Assembly (NCBI GenBank): GCA_902806085.1
Contig: CADCVH010000034.1
Span: 1 to 42,236 of the forward strand
Direction: 5' to 3'
Origin: an uncultured Rubrobacteraceae bacterium
GTDB lineage: Bacteria > Actinomycetota > Rubrobacteria > Rubrobacterales > Rubrobacteraceae
Length of the DNA: 42,236 nt
The position numbers and the translations under genes were made by a program. Shown here in pieces: positions 31,316 through 39,138 of this stretch. The notes beneath the pieces were generated by a model, which was not told the origin of the DNA, made no database searches, and was given only the letters and a program-made list of their open reading frames with translations. The stretch's first letter is position 1. Every line of letters starts with the position of its first letter.

Positions 31316-32344
31316 GTGCCCGTGAAACTTGACGTCGGGCTCGGCACCGAGGGCGATTACCTCAAAGGGATGGACCTGACCGCCCGCGCAGCCGAGGACC
31401 TCGGCTTCGCCGGCCTCTGGACGAGCGAGACGAAGCACGACGCCTTCCTCCCGCTCGCCGTCGCGGCCAGCACTACCGAAAGGATAGACCTCGGCACCTC
31501 CGTCGCCATAGCCTTCTCCCGCTCCCCGATGGCGACCGCCCAGACGGCCTGGGACCTGCAGGGCCTCTCACAAGGCCGCTTCGTCCTCGGCCTTGGCACC
31601 CAGGTGAGGGCCCACGTCGAGCGCCGCTTCTCCATGCCCTTCGACAGGCCCGCAGCCCGCCTGCGCGAGTACATCCTGGCGCTGCGCGCCATCTGGGAAT
31701 CGTTCCAGGCCGAAGGCCGGCTAAAGTTCGAGGGCGAGTTTTACCGGCACACCCTTATGACGCCGTTCTTCAACCCCGGTCCCATAGAACATCCCGGCAT
31801 CCCGGTCTACATCGCCGGCGTCAACACGAGGCTGGCGCACCTCGCCGGCGAGCTCTGCGACGGCTTCCACGTCCACCCCTTCCACTCCCCCGAGTACGTG
31901 AGACGGACGGTCAAGCCGGCCATCGCGGAGGGGGCGGAGAGCTCGGGCCGCGCGGCCGGAGACGTGGAGCTCGCGACGAGCGTCTTCGTCGTCTCGGGCC
32001 AGGGCGAAGAAGAAACCACGGAGCAGCGCGAATCCGTCCGGGCCCAGATAGGCTTCTACGCCTCCACCCCGACCTACCGCACCGTCCTCGAAGCCCACGG
32101 CTGGGAAGAGGTCGGCGAGCGGCTCGGCGCCCTTGCGAGGGAGAGAAAGTGGCGCGAGATGCCGGACCTCATCACCGACGAGATGCTGCGCGCCTTCGTC
32201 GTCGAGGCGGCGCCGGAGGAGTTGGGCCCGACGCTGCAGGAGCGCTACGAGGGGCTCATCGGCCGCGTAACCCTGTACCTCCCGTTCGCTGCGGGGCAGC
32301 GAGACGACTTCTGGCGAAAGGTTGTCGCGTCGGTGCGCGGGTAG
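31316..32344 (+). CDS. F420-dependent LLM-class oxidoreductase
   Basis: A 342-residue luciferase-like (TIM-barrel) protein. The LLM F420 pattern is clear: LTARAAEDLGFAGLWTSETKHDAFLPLAVAA, IDLGTSVAIAFSRSPMATAQTAWDLQGLSQGRFVLGLGTQV and GIPVYIAGVNTRLAHLAGELCDGFHVHPFHSPEYV. I recall this form from an F420-dependent family near TIGR03617. It probably uses F420H2 made by the operon at 17.6-20.5 kb to reduce an unknown substrate. GTG 31316 follows the QOR stop by one base. Confidence 0.92.
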   Translation: MPVKLDVGLGTEGDYLKGMDLTARAAEDLGFAGLWTSETKHDAFLPLAVAASTTERIDLGTSVAIAFSRSPMATAQTAWDLQGLSQGRFVLGLGTQVRAHVERRFSMPFDRPAARLREYILALRAIWESFQAEGRLKFEGEFYRHTLMTPFFNPGPIEHPGIPVYIAGVNTRLAHLAGELCDGFHVHPFHSPEYVRRTVKPAIAEGAESSGRAAGDVELATSVFVVSGQGEEETTEQRESVRAQIGFYASTPTYRTVLEAHGWEEVGERLGALARERKWREMPDLITDEMLRAFVVEAAPEELGPTLQERYEGLIGRVTLYLPFAAGQRDDFWRKVVASVRG

Positions 32345-32499
32345 GAGCGGCGGATCTCCCGACTGCCGCCCCTACCGGACGTTCGGGGGTTCTGGCCGCC
32401 GTCGGAATTTCACAAAGCGGGCCAGGGATGCGACAACAGCGACCGCGGCGGAACCCGCGTTCCGCAGGGAGTAGCGTCTCGGTCGAAGGATTTGCATAA
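32345..32499. other. Gap between the LLM gene and a pseudogene
   Basis: No intact gene. The minus strand keeps a short open stretch (LRNAGSAAVAVVASLARFVKF) that could be the tail of the sulfotransferase pseudogene or another decayed gene. Confidence 0.3.
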
Positions 32500-33091
32500 C
32501 GGTGATCGCGCCGGGCAACGTCCCGGAGAGAAACGGGCGGCAGCAGGTGAACATAGAGATCGTGGATCTCCCTCACGGTATGCGCGCCGGGGAGGAAGGG
32601 CGTCTCGTCGCCCACGATCATCTTGCCCGTCCCGGACGGGCCTCTGTTCTAGAAAGTAGTCGAGGGCCAACCGGGTCGGGTTGGCGATGTGCTCGTCGGC
32701 GTTTCCCCGCCCCCAGACGGACCTCTTCACCCACAGCTTGAGGTCCCTGGAGTTGACGAGGGCGCCGGAGAGCGTTCGGGGCGGCACCTTCGCCCCCCGG
32801 CCCTCAGGTCTTCCCTGTACCATTTCTTACCGAAAAACCTCCCCTCCCACAAGCACAGTATCTCGGGGTGGGAGCCGAGGAGCCTCGCGAGCCACGTGGT
32901 GCCGGACTTGCCGTGACCCACGATAAAGAAGACCGTCCGCCCCTCCTCCGCGGCCGGCGTACCGGCCCGCCGGTTTCGCCCCCGCGCGTCCGCGAACCTC
33001 GGTCCCGGGGCCATCGCACCCCGGGCAACCACCCACGAGCGGCCCGGAGCCCGGAGTCCAGGTGGGCGCGTAGCCTGCGCGGTAGCTTCAC
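32500..33091 (-). pseudogene. Sulfotransferase, several frameshifts
   Basis: Pieces of one sulfotransferase-like protein lie in order on the minus strand in different frames: VKLPRRLRAHLDSGLRAARG (from GTG 33091), then TVFFIVGHGKSGTTWLARLLGSHPEILCLWEGRFFGKKW (PAPS 5'-phosphosulfate loop), then GALVNSRDLKLWVKRSVWG...ANPTRLALDYFLEQ and finally KMIVGDETPFLPGAHTVREIHDLY. At least three frame changes separate them, and the C-terminal part is unrecognisable. It is beyond a simple sequencing slip and is a decayed gene. Confidence 0.8.
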
Positions 33092-33191
33092 GTCGCCGGG
33101 GTTGGCATAAAGAGGCGTACCACGCGCCGGCGGCGCGGTGGAAACCGTCTCCCCGCCCGAAAACGCGCGGTTCTGCGGGGTGCTCCGGGGG

Positions 33192-34361
33192 TTAAGGTTT
33201 CAGGACGCACTTGATGGCGCCGTCCTGCTTTTTCTGGAAGATCTCGTACCCAAGCGGGGCGTCTTCGAGGGGCATCGTGTGGGTCTTGAGGTCCTCCACG
33301 CCCAGGACGTCCTCGTCGGTGAGGAGCGGCACGATGTCGTCGGTCCACTGGCGGACGTTGGCCTGGCCCATCCGGATCTGGATCTGCATGTCGAAGAGGT
33401 CGCCCAGGGGAAAGGCCTGTATCGGCCCCGCGTAGACCCCCGACACGGAGAGCGTGCCGCCGCGGCGGATGGAGGACATCGCCTCGCGCAGCGCCGTGCC
33501 GCGGTCTAGCTGGACCTTCGTGGTCTGGAGGATGGAGCCCACGACCGAGCCGCTCGCCTCCATGCCGACGGCGTCGATGGCCGCGTCGAGGCCGCGGCCG
33601 TCCGTGAGGTCCAGGATCACGTCCCGCACGTTGTCCACGGCGGAGAAGTCGACCGTCTGGACGCCGTGCCTGGAGGCCATCGCCAGGCGCTCGCCCACCC
33701 TGTCTATACCTATAACCCGTCCCGCGCCCTGGTGGAACGCGATCCTCGCGCAGATCTGGCCTATCGGGCCGAGGCCCCAGATCCCGACCGTCCCGCCCTC
33801 GGGCACGTCCGCGTACGCGACCGCCTGCCAACTCGTCGGCAGCACGTCGGAGAGGTAGAGGAACCGCTCGTCTGACGGCCCTTCCGGCACCTTTATGGGC
33901 CCGAAGTGGGCCTGCGGGACGCGCAGGTACTCGGCCTGCCCGCCAGGCACCGCGCCGTAGACGTGGGTGTAGCCGAAGAGGCTAGCGCCCCTGCCCCGAC
34001 CGAGCAGGTTGACGCCCTGTGCGAGCTTGCCCGTATCGCGCGTGGTTTCGCACTGGGAGTAGAGGTCCTGGGCGCAGAAATAGCAGTGGCCGCAGGAGAT
34101 GTTGAAGGGTATGACGACCCGGTCGCCGGGCGAGATGTGCTCCACCTCCCTGCCCACCTCCTCAACCACCCCCATCGGCTCGTGCCCGATGATGTCCCCC
34201 TCGCGCATGAGCGGGGAGAGCTTGGAGTACAGGTGCAGGTCCGAGCCGCAGATGGCGGTCGAGGTCACGCGGATTATGGCATCGTTCGGCTCCTGGATGA
34301 TCGGGTCGGGTACGTTGTCCACCCGGACGTCTTCCTTGCCGTGCCAGACTACGGCTTTCAG
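33192..34361 (-). CDS. Zinc-dependent alcohol/formaldehyde dehydrogenase, CTG start
   Basis: A 389-residue zinc MDR of the formaldehyde/threonine-dehydrogenase-like group. Catalytic zinc ligands are in ICGSDLHLY and GHEPMGVVEEV; the four structural-zinc cysteines are in CGHCYFCAQDLYSQC; the NAD loop is GIWGLGPIGQICARIAF. The family N-terminus (LKAVVWHGKEDVRVDNVPDP) is present but begins at CTG 34361: an in-frame TAG lies three codons upstream and no ATG/GTG/TTG precedes GTG 34322. AGGAGG at 34371-34376 lies nine bases before the CTG, and the upstream epimerase stop overlaps it as CTGA. Starting at GTG 34322 would remove the first beta strand. Confidence 0.88.
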   Translation of the reverse strand: MKAVVWHGKEDVRVDNVPDPIIQEPNDAIIRVTSTAICGSDLHLYSKLSPLMREGDIIGHEPMGVVEEVGREVEHISPGDRVVIPFNISCGHCYFCAQDLYSQCETTRDTGKLAQGVNLLGRGRGASLFGYTHVYGAVPGGQAEYLRVPQAHFGPIKVPEGPSDERFLYLSDVLPTSWQAVAYADVPEGGTVGIWGLGPIGQICARIAFHQGAGRVIGIDRVGERLAMASRHGVQTVDFSAVDNVRDVILDLTDGRGLDAAIDAVGMEASGSVVGSILQTTKVQLDRGTALREAMSSIRRGGTLSVSGVYAGPIQAFPLGDLFDMQIQIRMGQANVRQWTDDIVPLLTDEDVLGVEDLKTHTMPLEDAPLGYEIFQKKQDGAIKCVLKP

Positions 34362-35413
34362 GGCTCCCTACCTCCTACTCCCGTGAGGAACTCGCGGATG
34401 CGGAACGGCCCGCCCGTCTTCGGCGAGAGCGGCGGCGTGTCGAGGCCCGCCCCGCTGCGCAGGCCCTCCAGTATGTCCAGCAAGGCCTCGTCGGCCGAGA
34501 ACCGCGGCGTCCAGCCGAGCCCTGTCCGGGCCTTCTGGGTATCCATGATCGGGACGTTGAGCGAGAGGTCGAGCCACCCCGGCGGCACCGGCTGCAGCCT
34601 GAACCGCCACGAGAGGCCCGCCCCGGCCCGCGCCAGCCGCGCCGGGAAGGGCACCGGCCTGGCGTTCAGTATGCGCCCGATCTCCTTGGCGTCCAGCACC
34701 GGCTCCGCCGCGAGGTTGTAAGCCCCCCGCGCCTCCTCGTTCAAGATGGCCAGCCGGAACGCCTCCCCCACGTCGTAGGAATGGACCACCTGGGAGCGCA
34801 GGTTCTCTATCTCGGGCACGAAGTTGATGAGGCCCGGGTTGGCGAGCACGCTCGGGAAGAGGGGCCCTGCGAAGAGCCGGCGCACGCCCTCGGCCGCCTC
34901 GCGCTTGAAGACGAGGCCGGGCCGCATCCTGGTGACGCGTACCCCCGGCGACTCCGCTTCGAAGCGGTCGAGCCTGCGCTCTACCTCTGCCTTGTGGCGG
35001 CCGTAGTAGGAGGTCGGGATGCCGCCGGTGGGCCAGCTCTCGTCCACGGCCCGGTCCTTCGGCCCCGGCGAGTAGGCGCCGATCGAGGAGGCGTAGTGCA
35101 GGGCCGGAACGCCGGCCTCGGCGGTGGCCCTGGCGACCCGCGTGGTCCCCTCGACGTTGGTCATCCACTGCTTGTTCAGGTCGCGGGAGGGCTGGATGAT
35201 CCAGGCCAGGCACACCACCGCGTCCGCGCCCCGAAGATGCGGCACGAGGTCGTCGTTCACGACGTCCGCCGTGCCCCATTCGACCTTGGGTATCGTCAGG
35301 TCCGGCAGCCTGCGCGCCAGGCCGAGGACGGACTCGACCGCAGGTTCCGTCGAGAGCGAGCGCAGCACGCTCGTCCCGACGTTTCCGGTTGCACCTACGA
35401 CCACGACCCTCAT
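34358..35413 (-). CDS. NAD-dependent epimerase/dehydratase (extended SDR)
   Basis: A 351-residue extended SDR. The cofactor loop is VVVVGATGNVGTSVLRSL (residues 4-21), ALHYASSIGAYSPG holds the Ser-region and TSYYGRHKAEVER the catalytic YxxxK. The ending DTQKARTGLGWTPRFSADEAL is typical of sugar-nucleotide epimerase-like SDRs; the substrate is unknown. ATG 35413 is the start, with a weak GGCCGG before it. The TGA stop overlaps the CTG start of the next gene (CTGA). It is divergent from a second epimerase 87 bp away. Confidence 0.9.
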   Translation of the reverse strand: MRVVVVGATGNVGTSVLRSLSTEPAVESVLGLARRLPDLTIPKVEWGTADVVNDDLVPHLRGADAVVCLAWIIQPSRDLNKQWMTNVEGTTRVARATAEAGVPALHYASSIGAYSPGPKDRAVDESWPTGGIPTSYYGRHKAEVERRLDRFEAESPGVRVTRMRPGLVFKREAAEGVRRLFAGPLFPSVLANPGLINFVPEIENLRSQVVHSYDVGEAFRLAILNEEARGAYNLAAEPVLDAKEIGRILNARPVPFPARLARAGAGLSWRFRLQPVPPGWLDLSLNVPIMDTQKARTGLGWTPRFSADEALLDILEGLRSGAGLDTPPLSPKTGGPFRIREFLTGVGGREP

Positions 35414-35500
35414 GTACCGGCCTTTACCCGGCCTCCCGGCGCCCGAAACGCCCGGATGTTGTACTATCGCCTGCAACCTATACGGAGAGCGGGGAGAGAG
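35414..35500. promoter_or_regulatory. Divergent promoter gap between two epimerase genes
   Basis: The 87-bp gap must hold both promoters. GTACTATCG near 35461 and CCTATACGG near 35478 are possible -10 sites for the plus gene; GGGGAGAG at 35491 is its ribosome binding site. Confidence 0.35.
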
Positions 35501-36409
35501 ATGCGCGTACTGGTAACGGGTGCTAGGGGCAAGGTCGGTCGGGCGACCGTGGCGGCGCTGCAGGAGGCAGGCCACGACGTGAGGGCCACGGACGTCCTGC
35601 CGCCGGTCTTCGAGCGGCCGGAGCCGGGCGAGGCGGACTACTTCCAGGCCGACCTCACCGACGCGGGCGACGCCTTCGCGGTGGTGCGCGGGGCGGAGGC
35701 GGTCGTCCACGCGGCGGCGATCCCGGAGCCGACGAGGAACCCGCCGCACGTGGTGTTCGGGAACAACCTCATGGCGACCTTCAACACGCTTGAGGCCGCG
35801 ATCCGTTTCGGGGCCTCGCGGTTCGTCAACCTCTCCAGCGAGACCGTCCCCGGGTTCTTCTTCCCCGAGCGGCCGGTTTTGCCCGAGTACGTGCCGGTGG
35901 ACGAGGAGCACCCGATCCGGCCCCAGGACCCCTACGCCACCGCCAAGCACTTCGGCGAGCAGCTCATGGACGGCGCTTTACGCCGCTCGGACATCCGGTG
36001 CATCTCGATCCGTCCCTCCTGGGTCCAGCACGAGGGCAACTACGAGCGAAACCTCGGGCCCATGATCCGGGACCGCTCCGAGACGAGCCCCGGCTTCTGG
36101 AGCTACATAGACGTCTACGACCTCGCGGACGCCATAGTACTTGCCACCGGGAGCGACCTCCCCGGCCACGAGGTCTTCTACATAGCCTCCCCCGACAACG
36201 TCGGCGGCCGACCCTTCGAAGCGGCCGTCCGCGAACACTACGGGGACCAGGTCGAGGTCAGAAAACCCCTCCCCCGCGAAGACGCCGGCGGCATCTCCAT
36301 CGACAAAGCGAGGCGCATGCTCGGCTACGACCCGAAGCGCTCGTGGAGCGACTACCTGGACGACGAGGGGCACCTGAAGCCGGGCGTGACCGGGCTGTTC
36401 AGCGGGTAG
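35501..36409 (+). CDS. NAD-dependent epimerase/dehydratase (extended SDR)
   Basis: A 302-residue extended SDR with VLVTGARGKVGRATVAALQEAGH (cofactor loop), VVHAAAIPEP, FVNLSSETVPGFFFPE and YATAKHFGEQL (YxxxK). The SPDNVGGRPFEAAVREHYG and ISIDKARRMLGYDPKRSWSDYL segments near the C-terminus resemble uronate/sugar dehydrogenases such as UDH-like SDRs, but I cannot fix the substrate. ATG 35501 has GGGGAGAG upstream. The stop TAG at 36407-36409 is the start of a G/T-rich repeat arm. Confidence 0.9.
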   Translation: MRVLVTGARGKVGRATVAALQEAGHDVRATDVLPPVFERPEPGEADYFQADLTDAGDAFAVVRGAEAVVHAAAIPEPTRNPPHVVFGNNLMATFNTLEAAIRFGASRFVNLSSETVPGFFFPERPVLPEYVPVDEEHPIRPQDPYATAKHFGEQLMDGALRRSDIRCISIRPSWVQHEGNYERNLGPMIRDRSETSPGFWSYIDVYDLADAIVLATGSDLPGHEVFYIASPDNVGGRPFEAAVREHYGDQVEVRKPLPREDAGGISIDKARRMLGYDPKRSWSDYLDDEGHLKPGVTGLFSG

Positions 36410-36442
36410 GTTCGAGGTTTTGAGGTTCTAGGCTTTGAGGTT
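36407..36442 (+). repeat. G/T-rich repeat arm at the epimerase stop
   Basis: Starts TAGGTTCGAGGTTTTGAGG and continues TTCTAGGCTTTGAGGTT; its TAG is the stop codon. It pairs with the inverted arm at 36573-36600. Confidence 0.78.
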
Positions 36443-36572
36443 GGGGCAGGAGGGGACGGGTGGAGACGGTCGCGTCCCCGATGGGTTTTGCGATCGCCCC
36501 ACCCGTCCCAGGGGCAGGCAGCCAGCACCCGAGGCGGCGCGTTCGCGCCGAACGTCGAGGCACGGACGAAGA

Positions 36573-36600
36573 AGCCTAGAACCTCAAACCTCAAAACCTC
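36573..36600 (-). repeat. G/T-rich repeat, inverted arm next to the CBS-gene stop
   Basis: On the minus strand it reads CGAGGTTTTGAGG, TTTGAGG, TTCTAGGCT. The CBS gene stop (36607-36609) is six bases before the arm, read in the direction of that gene. Confidence 0.75.
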
Positions 36601-36606
36601 GTGCCT

Positions 36607-37269
36607 CTACGCCTCTTCCAGCGTCGGCTCCGGGTTATGCGAGGCCTCCACGGTCGTGACCGTGTAGTCGGCGTTCTCGAGCGCCTTCACGATGCCGGAG
36701 GGGTTGGTGGTTTCGAGGCGGAGGACTATTAGGCGGTTGCTCGCGCGTCCGGCCGGGGAGAGGAAGACGCCTCCTATGTTGACCTTTTTCTCCCGGATCA
36801 CGTCGGTCACGTTGGCGAGTTGGCCAGGCTCGTTGGGGACCTCGACCTCGACCCAGCTCCCGCGGTCGCGCGCGCCGACGAGCTCGATGAGGGTCTGCAT
36901 CATGTCCGAGGAGGTGATGATGCCGACGAGGCCGCCGTCGGCGACGACGGGGAGGCAGCCGATCCGGCGGTCGTGAAGCTCCCTCGCGGCGTGGTCTATG
37001 GTGTCCAGCGGGTGGATAGTGGCGAGGTCGGTGCTCATGATGTCCCCGAGCCGGCTCCAGTTGAGCGCGTCCCGCTCCCCGGTCGAGCCGCGCGGCGGGC
37101 TCGTGTCCCTGAGGTCCCGGTCCGAGACGAGCCCGACCAGGCGCCCCCCGTCTACGACCGGCAGGTGCCGGATGTTCCTCTCCCTGCACAACCTCCACGC
37201 CTCGGCCGCGCTCGCGTCCGGCCCCAAACTCACCACGTCCCGCGTCATGGAATCCCTTACCCGCAGCAT
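36607..37269 (-). CDS. Two-CBS-domain protein with C-terminal ACT domain
   Basis: A 220-residue AcuB-like protein. CBS 1 is MTRDVVSLGPDASAAEAWRLCRERNIRHLPVVDGGRLVGLVSDRDL; CBS 2 is IMSTDLATIHPLDTIDHAARELHDRRIGCLPVVADGGLVGIITSSDM; the ACT part starts VEVEVPNEPGQLANVTDVIREKKVNIGGV. CBS pairs bind adenosine nucleotides and ACT domains small metabolites, so a sensor or regulator is likely. ATG 37269 has AAAGGA upstream. It converges on the epimerase gene. Confidence 0.9.
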   Translation of the reverse strand: MLRVRDSMTRDVVSLGPDASAAEAWRLCRERNIRHLPVVDGGRLVGLVSDRDLRDTSPPRGSTGERDALNWSRLGDIMSTDLATIHPLDTIDHAARELHDRRIGCLPVVADGGLVGIITSSDMMQTLIELVGARDRGSWVEVEVPNEPGQLANVTDVIREKKVNIGGVFLSPAGRASNRLIVLRLETTNPSGIVKALENADYTVTTVEASHNPEPTLEEA

Positions 37270-37313
37270 AAGCCCGGTCCTTTCCCTCGCAACCCACACG
37301 TCCTCTCGGCAGC

Positions 37314-37850
37314 TTACCAGAAGCCGGCCGACAACCGGGCGCGGTCGAGCACTTCCCGCGCCACCTCGATCACGGACCGCCCGGAAGTGTCGACGACGAG
37401 CGGGCCCGCGGCGGGCCCCCGCGCCATGCGCCTGGATTGCTCGATGGTGCGCGGCGCCTGGTAGCCGTAGCCCGAGCCGACCTCCCGCCCGCGCACCCGC
37501 CCCAGCAGGGCGTCCTCCGAAGCGCGCAGCCGGATCGCGACGACGCGCGCCCCCGGAACGGCCTCGTGGACGTGCGCCAACTCGTCCTCCAGGGAGACGG
37601 CGACCATAGTCAAGATCAGGCGCGGGGCGCCCGCCTTGCGGAGGTTCTCCCACACGGCCGCCAGGTTTCGCCGGGAGAGGTCCGCCCTGTGGGGATCATC
37701 GACCGGCGCCGGGTAGACGCGGTCCAGCTCGTCGGTGTCGACCATGGCGTGGGGGACGCCCGCCGCTTCGAGCTGCCGGCAGACCTCGTGGGCCACCGTG
37801 GTCTTGCCCACGCCTCCGGGGCCGGTTAAGACGAGCGTCGGTACGGGCAC
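37314..37850 (-). CDS. P-loop nucleotide kinase-like protein
   Basis: A 178-residue small P-loop NTPase: TLVLTGPGGVGKTTVAHEVCRQL (Walker A), HAMVDTDELDRVYPAP (acidic DxD position), a later RLRASEDALLGRVRGREVGSGYGYQAPRTIEQSRRM lid-like Arg-rich segment and VVDTSGRSVIEVAREVL. It resembles shikimate/adenylylsulfate-type kinases, but no substrate can be fixed. GTG 37850 is the first start; no ribosome binding site is obvious. It ends 44 bases before the CBS gene start, probably in the same operon. Confidence 0.82.
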   Translation of the reverse strand: MPVPTLVLTGPGGVGKTTVAHEVCRQLEAAGVPHAMVDTDELDRVYPAPVDDPHRADLSRRNLAAVWENLRKAGAPRLILTMVAVSLEDELAHVHEAVPGARVVAIRLRASEDALLGRVRGREVGSGYGYQAPRTIEQSRRMARGPAAGPLVVDTSGRSVIEVAREVLDRARLSAGFW

Positions 37851-37985
37851 CGCTGCTTCTCAGGCCCGGTCGGCCTCGCGGCATCGTCAGCGTATCTCAC
37901 TGAAGTCGAAAGGTCCCGGGTTCGGGGCCCTGCGTACGGACCCTGTCGGCAGGCTCATCGGTCCGTTCGATGCGCACGAGCCTCC
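37851..37985. other. Short gap, no gene
   Basis: Nothing supported in 135 bp beyond an AT-poor presumed promoter for the P-loop gene. Confidence 0.3.
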
Positions 37986-39104
37986 TCATCCCCAGATGTT
38001 CTCCGCCGTCTGTACGATGGCCCGAAGCTTGCGCTCCTCGTCCTCGATGCTCAGGGCGTTGCCCACGATGGAGGTCGCGAAGCCGCACTGGGGGCTGAGG
38101 GCGAGGCGTTCGAGGGGGACGTACCCGGACGCCTCCCGAAGCCGGGACTCCAGATCCTCCGGCGTCTCGGGCCTGCCGGATTTGGTGGTGACGAGGCCCA
38201 AGACGGCCGTTTTGTCCTCCGGGACGTGCGCCAGGGGCTCGAAGGTGCCGCTGCGTTCGTCGTCGTACTCCAGCATGAGCCTGTCGGCGTTGACGTTGGC
38301 GAAGAGGTGGCGGGCGAGCGGCTCGTAGGAGCCCGAGACGAGCCAGCGGCTCCCCTGGTTGCCCCGGCACAGGTGAAAGGCGAAGGTGACGCCCGGGTGG
38401 GCCCCGATCACGTGGTTGTCGAGCTCGACGCCGCGGGACATCCAGCGGTCGAAAGACCAGCCCCGCTCCTCGTAGAAGCGGAGGGTCTTCGGGTCGAGCA
38501 GGAGCGGGTAGTGCGGCGCGTCGAGCTGGATGTACTCCGCGCCGAGGCGGACCAGCTCCTCGACCTCCTCGCGCAGTATCCCCGCGACGTCCTCCAGGAA
38601 CCCGTCCAGCGTCGGGTAAGCCTCTTTGGAGAGCTCGGGCGACCACAGGTTTGCGTACATGCTAGGGCTCGGCAGCGTCACCTTGACGACCCTGTCCGTG
38701 CGCGCCCGGGCGTAGACGAACTCCTCGACCGAGAGGTGGCGCCGGCGCCGGAGCTTGCCGACGACGCCGAGCTCCGGGGGGCGCTCCGTGTTCTTGTCCC
38801 CGACCGCCGCGTCGCCGTGCCAGTCGCCCCACAGCCAGGCGTCGATGGTGTGCCCGGCGAAGCCCTCCACCGCCTCCACGAGCTGGCTCTGGAACGACTC
38901 GCGGCGCATCTCGCCGTCGGTCACCACCGGGAGGCCGGCGCGCTCCTGCAGCGAGATCGCCCAGTCGACCGCCCGGTCTTCGACCCGCTTGAACTCCGGC
39001 GCCGCGATCTCCCCGGCCGCGTACCTCTTCCGCGCCTCCAAAAGCTCGGGCGGCCTTAGCAGGCTCCCGATGACGTCCGCCCGTATGCTCCCCGCGCCGC
39101 TCAC
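37986..39104 (-). CDS. Cobalamin-independent methionine synthase-like (MetE C-terminal family)
   Basis: A 372-residue protein with the MetE C-terminal barrel fold. VIGSLLRPPEL at the N-terminus, VVTDGEMRRESF, LGAEYIQLDAPHY and the zinc ligands in HLCRGNQGS and LSPQCGFA are visible. It lacks the N-terminal half of full MetE, as in archaeal-type core MetE proteins that take methyl groups from another donor, or in related UroD/MetE-like enzymes. GTG 39104 begins six bases after TAGACT (complement of 39111-39116) with no ribosome binding site, suggesting a leaderless mRNA. Confidence 0.9.
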   Translation of the reverse strand: MSGAGSIRADVIGSLLRPPELLEARKRYAAGEIAAPEFKRVEDRAVDWAISLQERAGLPVVTDGEMRRESFQSQLVEAVEGFAGHTIDAWLWGDWHGDAAVGDKNTERPPELGVVGKLRRRRHLSVEEFVYARARTDRVVKVTLPSPSMYANLWSPELSKEAYPTLDGFLEDVAGILREEVEELVRLGAEYIQLDAPHYPLLLDPKTLRFYEERGWSFDRWMSRGVELDNHVIGAHPGVTFAFHLCRGNQGSRWLVSGSYEPLARHLFANVNADRLMLEYDDERSGTFEPLAHVPEDKTAVLGLVTTKSGRPETPEDLESRLREASGYVPLERLALSPQCGFATSIVGNALSIEDEERKLRAIVQTAENIWG

Positions 39105-39116
39105 GAGCCCAGTCTA
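39105..39116 (-). promoter_or_regulatory. Possible leaderless promoter of the MetE-like gene
   Basis: TAGACT on the minus strand (39111-39116), six bases before GTG 39104. Confidence 0.4.
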
Positions 39117-39138
39117 GCACCGGGCTTCGAGGGCGGCA

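Noticed and set aside
39105-39138. Riboswitch (cobalamin or SAM) before the MetE-like gene
   Set aside because: Only 34 bases separate it from the next gene and a leaderless promoter fits; no riboswitch core is visible here or elsewhere in the window.
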